This document shows, one piece after another, positions 1 to 5,658 of a stretch of 5,956 nucleotides of DNA (position 1 is the first letter of the stretch; each line of letters starts with the position of its first letter). The notes beneath the pieces were generated by a model that worked only from the letters and a program-made list of their open reading frames with translations, was not told the origin of the DNA and ran no database searches. The translations under genes were made by a program, and so were the position numbers. This DNA is from a bacterium (GTDB lineage Bacteria > Verrucomicrobiota > Verrucomicrobiae > Opitutales > Opitutaceae): positions 1 to 5,956 of the forward strand of contig JAJXYI010000101.1 in assembly GCA_021780625.1 (NCBI GenBank). The letters are read 5' to 3'.

Positions 1-1017
1 CTTCAAGGTCGACAAGGCCAAGGCAGCCCTGCACGGGATCACCGAGGCCACCATCGCCCGGACGATCCAGATGGCGGTCCAGGGGTATCCGGTGACGCTG
101 CTGCACTCCCCCGAGGAGCGTGAGGACGTGAACATCGTGCTCGAGCTTCCCCGCGCGCTCCGTTCGCGGCCCGAAGACCTGCTCAACCTCGAGGTGCGCT
201 CCGACATGAATCCGCAGGCGCCGCTCGTCCCGCTGCGCGAGCTCGTCACGATCAAGCACACCGAGAGCGAGCCCTACATCTACCACAAGAACCTCCAGAG
301 CGTGGTCTATGTCACGGGCGACGTCGCCGGCGTGATCGAGAGTCCGGTTTACGCGATCCTCAAGATGAACAAGGCCCTCGAAAAGCTCGACGGCCGCAAC
401 TTCGGCGGGACCGCGCACCACGTGGCGATCTACAACGCCACGATGCCCGGCAGCGAGCTGCAGCCCGCGATCAAGTGGACGGCGAGTGGCAGGTCACCAT
501 CGAGGTCTTCCGAGACCTGGGCCTGGCCTTCGGCGCCGTGCTGATCCTGATCTACATGCTCATGGTCGGCTGGTTCAAAAACTACTCCACGCCGCTGATC
601 GTGATGACCGTCATTCCGTTCTCGCTGATCGGCATCCTGCCGGCGCATGGACTGCTCGGTGCGTTTTTCACGGCGACCTCGATGATCGGCTTCATGGCCG
701 GCGCGGGCATCGTCGTGCGCAATTCGATCATCCTGGTCGACTTCATCGAACTGCGCCTGAGCCACGGGCGTTCGCTGCGCGACGCGTGCATCGAGTCCGG
801 GGCGGTGCGCTTCCGGCCGATGATGCTCACCGCGCTCGCCGTCGTCGTGGGTGGCCTGGTCATCCTGGCAGACCCCATCTTCCAGGGGCTCGCGATCTCG
901 CTGCTGTTCGGGGCGATTGCCTCGCTGCTGATCAGTCCGATCGCGGTGCCGCTGATCTACTACATGACCCACCGTGCCTCGCACGAAAAGAAGGCGGCGG
1001 AGGGCAAGACCCATTGA
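1..1017 (+). pseudogene. RND efflux transporter permease subunit (AcrB/HAE-like), C-terminal third, frameshifted
   Basis: This inner-membrane proton-driven exporter subunit would work with a periplasmic adaptor and an outer-membrane channel. The gene enters from the left, open from base 2 with no start visible. The first about 159 codons (2-478) read FKVDKAKAALHGIT... and match the periplasmic docking/porter part that follows TM7. The reading then moves by one base, and 478-1014 encodes the last transmembrane segments: TM8 ([19 protein letters not shown]), TM9 ([19 protein letters not shown]), TM10 with the family motif [19 protein letters not shown]11 ([17 protein letters not shown]) and TM12 ([20 protein letters not shown]), then a short charged tail and TGA at 1015. 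Uncorrected, the first frame stops at 544 and the second opens only from a GTG at 475. Both halves match the family well and show no other decay, so this is either a recent mutation or a sequence error. The substrate cannot be told. The rhodanese gene follows 10 bases later, so co-transcription is likely. Confidence 0.93.
475..481 (+). other. Frameshift site in the RND permease gene (apparent loss of one G)
   Basis: The upstream frame reads ...QPAIKW with TGG at 476-478, then continues as a non-homologous tail (TASGRSPS...). The frame that starts with GAC at 478 reads [15 protein letters not shown], which is the expected continuation of RND permeases at the entry to TM8. The join is therefore IKW-DGEWQVT, and one G is missing from an expected TGG-GAC. 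A short G run is a typical place for both real slippage mutations and sequencing errors. No slippery heptamer or downstream stem suggesting programmed frameshifting was seen. Confidence 0.85.
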
Positions 1018-1027
1018 TCGAAACTTC

Positions 1028-1414
1028 ATGAACCTGCTCAAGACACTCTTCAAATCCCTGTTCGACACGGGCCCTGCGGTGCGCCGCGTGGCCCCCGCCG
1101 AGGCGGCGCAGCTTGTCGCCGAGGGCAAGGCGGCGCTGGTGGACGTGCGCGAGCCGTCCGAGTGGGCCGGTGGCGTCGCTGCCCCGGCGCAGCTGCTCGC
1201 GGGGAGCGATTTCTACAACGGGCGCAAGCAGTGGACGCCGTTCCTCAGGCGCGCCGGCCAGTCGGAGGTCATCCTCTACTGCCTGTCCGGAGCCCGTTCG
1301 GGCCGGCTCGCCCGCCAGCTGGCGCGCGAGGGATTCAAAGTCGCCAACATGGGCGGCGTGCACGGCTGGTCGCGCGCCGGGCTTCCCATGCGGAAGGTCA
1401 AATCGCGGGGCTGA
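1028..1414 (+). CDS. Single-domain rhodanese-like protein (128 aa), first paralogue
   Basis: This is a probable sulfurtransferase that would carry sulfane sulfur as a cysteine persulfide. The fold is shown by VRRVAPAEAAQLV, the strand and acidic motif ALVDVREPSEW (residues about 37-46), the active-site loop CLSGAR with catalytic Cys85, and the closing signature GGVHGWSRAGLP (109-120). Length is normal for a lone rhodanese domain. The N-terminus MNLLKTLFKSLF forms an amphipathic helix pattern that could touch the membrane; there is no cleavable signal peptide. The ATG at 1028 was chosen because an earlier in-frame ATG at 974 would add an Arg-rich stretch that only mirrors the end of the RND gene. 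The RND stop lies 10 bases upstream, so the two genes are probably one transcript. No Shine-Dalgarno motif is seen. It resembles the protein at 2670-3029. The sulfur donor and acceptor are unknown. Confidence 0.93.
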   Translation: MNLLKTLFKSLFDTGPAVRRVAPAEAAQLVAEGKAALVDVREPSEWAGGVAAPAQLLAGSDFYNGRKQWTPFLRRAGQSEVILYCLSGARSGRLARQLAREGFKVANMGGVHGWSRAGLPMRKVKSRG

Positions 1415-1488
1415 GCGCACCTCCGCAACACACCTTGGGTTCGGGTAATATGCGCTTCCCCCGGACGCCGCATACTTGGCCGCGGCGT

Positions 1489-1510
1489 TCGGGGGGAGCT
1501 TTCCCCCCGA
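1489..1510 (+). terminator. Strong G/C hairpin, possible transcription terminator without a U-tract
   Basis: The sequence TCGGGGGGA (1489-1497), loop GCTT (1498-1501) and TCCCCCCGA (1502-1510) forms a perfect 9-bp stem. It lies 74 bases after the first rhodanese stop. No run of T follows on the + strand, and none precedes it that would serve the - strand, so it is not a classical intrinsic terminator. It could still cause pausing or protect the 3' end of the upstream mRNA. Confidence 0.45.
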
Positions 1511-1557
1511 TCCCCTGTCATTTCCCGCCTCCGCCGCGATGAACGCAAATGCCGCGA

Positions 1558-1701
1558 TTGAACCACAGAGACACAGAGAACACAGAACCTGAATTCGAGG
1601 TGAAGAGCGAAAATCCCATTCAATCCGGAGTTGGAAATATCTGGATACAAGAATTTCCCATGACTGTCTGCATCCCTGTCCCCGGCTTTTCCGCGGTTCA
1701 A
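1558..1701. repeat. MITE-like intergenic repeat with CACAG tandem units and imperfect terminal inverted repeats
   Basis: The left end reads TTGAACCACAGAGACACAGA on the + strand, with the CACAG core repeated at 1564, 1572 and 1581. The right end, read on the - strand, is GATTTGAACCGCGG (plus-strand 1691-1704), which mirrors the left edge GATTGAACC (1556-1564) with one extra T, so the ends form imperfect terminal inverted repeats. The interior is AT-richer than the surrounding genes and has no coding sign. From memory, 'accacagagacacagag' stretches recur between genes in Verrucomicrobia and several other phyla, and give spurious translated products of the 'LCVLCVSVVQ' type on the opposite strand. 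The exact edges and any mobility are inferred. Confidence 0.55.
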
Positions 1702-1798
1702 ATCCAACTGCGTTCTTTGGCATGAACGCTGTCACCAAAATCAGGATATGCCGGCGCCTCCGGCCCGGCGCATGCTCATCGGCGGACGCCTCCATTTT

Positions 1799-2617
1799 AT
1801 GAAAACTGCCAACGTCGACTTCGAACAGGATGTCATCGCCCGCAGCGAGCGCGTGCCCGTGCTCGTGGATTTCTGGGCGCCGTGGTGCGGGCCCTGCAAG
1901 ATGCTCGGACCGATCGTCGAGAAGCTGTCCCGCGAGGCGGGCGGCGCCTGGGAGCTGGTGAAGCTCAACACCGACGAGCAGCCGGACCTTGCGGAGCAGT
2001 TCGGCATCCGCGGCATCCCCAACCTGAAGCTCTTCCACCGCGGGCAGGTCATCGCCGAGATGGCGGGCGCGCTGCCCGAGCCCCAGCTTCGCGCGTGGAT
2101 CGCGCAGCATCTTCCGACGCCCAAGCGCGATGCGATGGCGAGAGCCCGCGAATTGCTCCGGACCGGCCGCGCTGCCGAGGCGCATGCCATCCTGGCGCCG
2201 CTCGCCGCCGCGGACCGTTCCGACGAGGAGCTAGTCGCGCTCGCCGCCCGCGCCCGCGTCTTCTCGGCACCGTCCGAGGCGCTCGCCCTCGTCGGCGAGG
2301 AGCCCGGCTCCGGTCCCTGGGAGGAGCAGAAGGAGCTCGTCCGCGCGCTGGCCCGGGTTTTTGTCACGGCGGAACAGGGTGGGGCCTCGCTTCCCTCCTC
2401 GCCCCTCAAGGCGCGCTACCTGGCGGCTCTCGCCGACCTGCGCGCCGAGCGTTTTCCGAAAGCCTTCGAGGGCCTGATCGCGGTGCTCGAGGAGAAACCC
2501 GGCTTCGATTCGGGTCACGCGAAGACCGCCTGCCTGGCCGCCTTCCGTCACCTCGGCATGCGCCACCCGGTCACCGAAGCGTACCTCAGCGCCTTCAGCC
2601 GGGCCACCAACGTGTGA
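1799..2617 (+). CDS. CnoX/YbbN-like thioredoxin-TPR protein (272 aa)
   Basis: This cytoplasmic protein joins a thioredoxin domain to a helical tetratricopeptide-like region, the layout of CnoX (YbbN), a holdase that protects proteins during oxidative stress and works with GroEL. The thioredoxin domain covers residues about 1-108, with VLVDFWAPWCGPCK (Cys30 and Cys33) and the cis-proline in GIRGIPNLKLF (Pro74). Residues about 115-272 are Ala/Leu/Glu-rich helices starting RARELLRTGRAAEAHAIL, as in the CnoX C-terminal domain. E. coli CnoX has lost the first active-site Cys (SXXC), whereas the intact CGPC here predicts real redox activity. A third Cys (Cys245) lies in the helical part. The ATG at 1799 fits the family start (MKTANVDFEQDV); in-frame ATGs at 1748 and 1772 would add an unconserved Arg/Pro-rich lead. 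No Shine-Dalgarno motif is seen. It sits between two rhodanese genes, with 52 bases to the next one. Confidence 0.9.
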   Translation: MKTANVDFEQDVIARSERVPVLVDFWAPWCGPCKMLGPIVEKLSREAGGAWELVKLNTDEQPDLAEQFGIRGIPNLKLFHRGQVIAEMAGALPEPQLRAWIAQHLPTPKRDAMARARELLRTGRAAEAHAILAPLAAADRSDEELVALAARARVFSAPSEALALVGEEPGSGPWEEQKELVRALARVFVTAEQGGASLPSSPLKARYLAALADLRAERFPKAFEGLIAVLEEKPGFDSGHAKTACLAAFRHLGMRHPVTEAYLSAFSRATNV

Positions 2618-2669
2618 GGCGCCGGATTGCATCCCGCGTCGTTTTGCTCTTCTTCAACCATTCCGCGCC

Positions 2670-3029
2670 ATGAGCCAATCCCCCCGATTCTTCACTCCTC
2701 CCTCCCAAGTCCGCCGCGTCGCGCCCTCGGAGGCCGCCGAGCTCGTAAGCTCGGGCAAGGCCGTCCTGGTCGACGTCCGCCATCCCGACGAATGGGTGGA
2801 CACCGGCGTGGCCGAGCCCGCGCTGCTGATCTCGCTCCGCGATCTCGGCGGTCCCGCGGGACGGGAGCTCGTGGACCAGCATCGCGACAAGGAGATCATT
2901 TTCTACTGCCTGTCCGGCGCTCGTTCGGAGCGTGCGGCCGAGTTCTTCGGCCAGATGGGCATGCGCACCGCCAACGCCGGCGGCATCGGCGAGTGGGTCG
3001 AGGCGGGCCTTCCCCTGCGCGCGGTCTGA
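2670..3029 (+). CDS. Single-domain rhodanese-like protein (119 aa), second paralogue
   Basis: This is a probable cytoplasmic sulfurtransferase with one rhodanese domain. Motifs in order are VRRVAPSEAAELV, AVLVDVRHPDEW (residues 31-42), the strand and active-site loop IIFYCLSGARS with catalytic Cys80, and the C-terminal signature GGIGEWVEAGLP. It shares with the 1028-1414 protein the VRRVAPxEAAxLVxxGKA segment, the VDVR motif and an identical YCLSGARS loop, so the two are paralogues. Its N-terminus (MSQSPRFFTPPS) lacks the amphipathic helix of the first copy. The thioredoxin-TPR gene ends 52 bases upstream with no terminator between, so the two are likely co-transcribed. The ATG at 2670 is the only sensible start near the domain edge; it has no Shine-Dalgarno motif. 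The substrate is unknown. Confidence 0.92.
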   Translation: MSQSPRFFTPPSQVRRVAPSEAAELVSSGKAVLVDVRHPDEWVDTGVAEPALLISLRDLGGPAGRELVDQHRDKEIIFYCLSGARSERAAEFFGQMGMRTANAGGIGEWVEAGLPLRAV

Positions 3030-3100
3030 GGCAGCGCGGGCCGGCGCATGGGGCTCGCACCAGGGCGCCCTGGCTGTCATGGGTGGAGTCCGGCCTCCGG

Positions 3101-3149
3101 GGGGTGTTCAACTGAATGAGTGAGGTTTGAACTGCCCCTCTGGGGGGGC
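3101..3149 (+). promoter_or_regulatory. Two overlapping, mutually exclusive hairpins in the leader of the GH94 gene
   Basis: Hairpin A pairs GGGG (3101-3104) with CCCC (3135-3138) and GTTCAA (3106-3111) with TTGAAC (3127-3132), enclosing a 15-base loop. Hairpin B pairs GCCCC (3134-3138) with GGGGC (3145-3149) around TCTGGG and is followed by GTCTTATT. Both use bases 3135-3138, so only one can form at a time. Hairpin B ends 23 bases before the GH94 start at 3173 and is weakly terminator-like. This arrangement could be attenuation or simply the terminator of the rhodanese gene. No known riboswitch was recognised. Confidence 0.35.
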
Positions 3150-3172
3150 GTCTTATTCCAGACCTTTTCCCC

Positions 3173-5557
3173 ATGAAATTCGGTTATTTCGACGATGGCG
3201 CGAAGGAGTACGTGATCACACGGCCGGATACGCCCCGGCCATGGTCCAACTACCTCGGCTCCACGGAGTACGGCGCCATCATCACGAATCATGCGGGTGG
3301 ATACTCGTTCTACCGCTCGGGGGCCACGGGACGTTTTCTGCGGATGCGCTTCAACAGCATCCCGATGGACCAGCCGGGCAGGCTTTTTTACCTGCGCGAC
3401 AAGGCCAGCGGCGATTTCTGGTCCGCCTCCTGGCAGCCCGTCGGCAAGCCGCTCGACCGCTACCAGTCCGTCTGCCGCCACGGCACCGCCTACACGGTGA
3501 TCGAGAGCGCCTACGAGGGCATCGCCACCGAGGCGACCTACTTCGTGCCGCTCGGCCAGACCTTCGAATACTGGCGCCTGCGCGTCACGAACCGCTCCGA
3601 CCGCCAGCGCGATCTTTCCGTCTTCACCTACTGCGAGTTCGCCAACCTCTGGAACACGTTCCAGGACCTCGTGAACCTGCAGTACTCGCAGTTCATCACG
3701 CGCGTGTTTCGCGAGGACAACCTCCTCGGGGTCGTCTGCAACCCGAACTTCGATTTCGACGGCAAGGACCTGACTGGCTGCAACCGCTCGTGGATTGCGC
3801 TGAGCGGCGCGCTGGTGACGGGCGTCGAGACGGTGCGCGAGCGCTTCCTCGGGACCTACGGCGGCTACCAGGCCCCCGACGTGGTGGCGCGGGGCGCGTG
3901 CTCCAATTACCTCGCCCAGGGTGACAACGCCTGCGGCGGCATCCAGGCCGACCTCTCACTCGCGCCGGGCGAGACGCGCGAGATCATCGTCCAGCTCGGC
4001 CTCGGCACGATCGAGTCGCACGGCCGTCGCACGGTCGCGGAGTTTTCCAGCCCCGCCCGCTGCGAGGAGGAACTGCGCCGGCTGAAGGCCGCCTGGCACG
4101 CGCCGCTCGCCTCGCTTCAGGTGCAGACGCCCGACGGGGACTTCGATCACATGGTGAACACCTGGAACGCGTACAACGCGCTCATCACCTACTCGTGGTC
4201 CCGCTCCGCCTCGCTGATCTACAACGGCGAGCGCGACGGCCTCGGTTTCCGCGACACCGTGCAGGACATGCTCGGGGCCATCCCGCTCCTGCGCGAGGGC
4301 GTGAAGCCGCGGCTCGAGCTGATGCTCACCGGCCAGCTCGCCAACGGCGGCGCGATCCCGGTCATCAAGCCCTTCTCCCACAAACCCGGCCACGAGGCTC
4401 CTCCGCCGGACGAGGAGTACCGCTCCGACGACTGCCTGTGGTTCTTCAACGCCGTGCCCGCGTACGTGGCGGAGACCGGCGACGCCGGGTTCTACGATCG
4501 CGTGCTCCCGTACGCGGACCGGGGCGAGGCGACCGTATTGGGACACCTGCGACGCGCGCTGGAGTTCAACCTCGAGCGCACGGGCCGCAACGGCCTGCCC
4601 TGCGGCCTCGCGGCCGACTGGAACGACTGCATCCGCCTGGGCTACCGCGGCGAGAGCGTGTTCGTCGCCTTCCAGGTCCGCCTCGGCCTCGACGTGTACG
4701 CGGGCATCGCCGACCGCATGGGCCGGACGGCCGAGGCCGCGTGGGCCCGCGCCGAACTCGCGAAGCTCGACGCAAAGATCCAGAAGGTTTGCTGGGACGG
4801 GGAGTGGTTCATCTGGGCGATCGGCCAGGACGGCACGGTTTACGGAACGAAGGATTTTCCCGAGGGCCAGGTGTACATGAACACCCAGGTCTGGGCCGTC
4901 ATGAGCGGCGCGGCCACGCCGCATCAGGCGAAGACCGCCCTGCGCACGATGAAGGACCGGCTCGCCACGCCGTACGGCGTGATGCTGTGCGCGCCGCCGT
5001 TCATCAAGGCGGACCCCGAGATCATGAAGGCCACGCTGTTCAACGCGGGCATCAAGGAGAACGCCGGCATCTTCTCGCACACGCAGAGCTGGGGCGTCAT
5101 CGCCGAGGTCATGCAGGGCGACGGCGACCAGGCCTACGACTACTACCGGGCGTTCATGCCCTCCGCCTACAACGACCGCGCCGAGCTTCGCCAGGTGGAG
5201 CCCTACGTGCACTGCCAGACGACGTATTCACGTTTCAACTCCAACGAGGGCGTGTCGCGGGTCCCCTGGCTCTCGGGCACCGCCTCGTGGAGCTTTTACA
5301 GCGCCACGCACTGGATCCTCGGCGTCCGCCCCGAGATCGAGGGCCTTCGGGTCGATCCCTGCATCCCGAAGTCGTGGCCCGGCTTTTCCATGCGCCGCCT
5401 CTTCCGCGGGCGCAACCTTACCATCGAGGTCCGCAATCCGAACCGCCTCTGCCGCGGTGTCCCCCGCCTGTCGATCGACGGCCGCGTCGTCGACGGCTGC
5501 GTGGCCCCGGTCGACCTGCTCAAGGACGGATCGCACATCGTCGCAATCCTCGGCTGA
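3173..5557 (+). CDS. GH94 family disaccharide phosphorylase (cellobiose/chitobiose phosphorylase-like, 794 aa)
   Basis: This inverting phosphorylase should split a beta-linked disaccharide with phosphate to give alpha-glucose-1-phosphate (or the N-acetylglucosamine analogue) plus a free sugar, in the cytoplasm. There is no signal peptide. The N-terminal beta-sandwich starts with FGYFDDGAKEYVITRPDTP and holds AGGYSFYRS. The (alpha/alpha)6 catalytic barrel covers about residues 310-720 and carries GFRDTVQD (358-365, substrate binding), ADWNDC with the likely general acid Asp485, IFSHTQSW with His636, and LSGTASW with Gly702-Thr703 (phosphate site). The C-terminus has VDPCIPKSWPGF. The length equals the 790-820 aa usual for cellobiose and chitobiose phosphorylases and is shorter than cellodextrin phosphorylase. 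From memory, YLRDxxSGDxWSxSWQPVxKxLD and RFLGxY...GxCSN resemble N,N'-diacetylchitobiose phosphorylase; cellobionate phosphorylase is another option. The exact substrate is not decidable here. A second GH94 gene follows 101 bases later. Confidence 0.95.
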   Translation: MKFGYFDDGAKEYVITRPDTPRPWSNYLGSTEYGAIITNHAGGYSFYRSGATGRFLRMRFNSIPMDQPGRLFYLRDKASGDFWSASWQPVGKPLDRYQSVCRHGTAYTVIESAYEGIATEATYFVPLGQTFEYWRLRVTNRSDRQRDLSVFTYCEFANLWNTFQDLVNLQYSQFITRVFREDNLLGVVCNPNFDFDGKDLTGCNRSWIALSGALVTGVETVRERFLGTYGGYQAPDVVARGACSNYLAQGDNACGGIQADLSLAPGETREIIVQLGLGTIESHGRRTVAEFSSPARCEEELRRLKAAWHAPLASLQVQTPDGDFDHMVNTWNAYNALITYSWSRSASLIYNGERDGLGFRDTVQDMLGAIPLLREGVKPRLELMLTGQLANGGAIPVIKPFSHKPGHEAPPPDEEYRSDDCLWFFNAVPAYVAETGDAGFYDRVLPYADRGEATVLGHLRRALEFNLERTGRNGLPCGLAADWNDCIRLGYRGESVFVAFQVRLGLDVYAGIADRMGRTAEAAWARAELAKLDAKIQKVCWDGEWFIWAIGQDGTVYGTKDFPEGQVYMNTQVWAVMSGAATPHQAKTALRTMKDRLATPYGVMLCAPPFIKADPEIMKATLFNAGIKENAGIFSHTQSWGVIAEVMQGDGDQAYDYYRAFMPSAYNDRAELRQVEPYVHCQTTYSRFNSNEGVSRVPWLSGTASWSFYSATHWILGVRPEIEGLRVDPCIPKSWPGFSMRRLFRGRNLTIEVRNPNRLCRGVPRLSIDGRVVDGCVAPVDLLKDGSHIVAILG

Positions 5558-5611
5558 CCGCCCACCTTCACTTTCCCCCGTCTGTAATTCCCCCGTCCAC
5601 CATCCACCTGA

Positions 5612-5629
5612 GGGATCCGCAAGGATCCC
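5612..5629. repeat. Perfect palindromic hairpin between the two GH94 genes
   Basis: GGGATCC (5612-5618) and GGATCCC (5623-5629) form a 7-bp stem closed by a GCAA tetraloop of the stable GNRA type. It lies in the 101-base gap between the two GH94 genes. No T-run follows, so it is a poor intrinsic terminator. It may be an mRNA-stabilising or processing element that sets the ratio of the two enzymes, or a REP-like extragenic palindrome. Confidence 0.5.
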
Positions 5630-5658
5630 CTGTTCAAATCCGACTCCCCTAAACACAA

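Larger units (their letters stand above)
1415..1798. other. Long intergenic region between the first rhodanese and the thioredoxin-like gene
   Basis: No convincing coding sequence lies here. The left part (1489-1510) holds a strong G/C hairpin that may end the RND-rhodanese transcript. The central part (about 1558-1701) is clearly richer in A and T than the flanking genes and looks like a dispersed repeat. The right part (about 1700-1798) should hold the promoter of the thioredoxin-like gene. A TTGGCA at 1717-1722 resembles a -35 box, but no good -10 box stands 16-18 bases after it, so no promoter is called. A GC-rich inverted repeat, GCCGG(1750-1754)/CCGGC(1760-1764), lies in the leader before the chosen ATG at 1799. 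Confidence 0.6.

Noticed and set aside
974..1027. Earlier start (ATG 974) for the first rhodanese
   Set aside because: It adds an Arg-run extension that lies inside the RND 3' end; the rhodanese similarity starts after ATG 1028.
1435..1451. Promoter with TTGGGT and TAATAT
   Set aside because: The TAATAT at 1446 is only 5 bases after TTGGGT, too close for a -35/-10 pair, and nothing suitable lies 17 bases upstream.
1564..1586. CRISPR-like or tandem repeat array (three CACAG units)
   Set aside because: The units are only 8-9 bases apart with no spacers; this is part of the dispersed repeat.
1748..1798. Earlier starts (ATG 1748 or 1772) for the thioredoxin-like gene
   Set aside because: The added residues are unconserved and GC-hairpin derived; thioredoxin homology starts with MKTANVDFEQ at 1799.
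932..2185. Long open frame on the - strand (417 codons)
   Set aside because: It runs across two real + strand genes and the repeat gap, has Arg/Ala/Gly-rich composition and no domain. It is a by-product of high GC.
3956..5212. Long open frame on the - strand (418 codons) inside the GH94 gene
   Set aside because: It is fully antisense to strongly conserved GH94 sequence, with low-complexity His/Val/Arg content typical of GC-rich shadow frames.
1509..5633. Shared GATCCCCTGT 10-mer at 1509-1518 and 5624-5633, next to both hairpins
   Set aside because: Several chance pairs of a 10-mer are expected in a 6-kb GC-rich window, so this is not evidence of a common element.
5608..5650. tRNA-like 3' half (GTTCAAATCC resembling a T-loop after a stem-loop)
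   Set aside because: The bases flanking the loop do not form a T-stem, and no acceptor, D-arm or anticodon arm can be paired upstream.
4195..5652. Second + strand frame of 485 codons overlapping the GH94 gene
   Set aside because: Arg/Pro/Gly-rich shadow in the wrong frame; the GH94 frame carries all the motifs.
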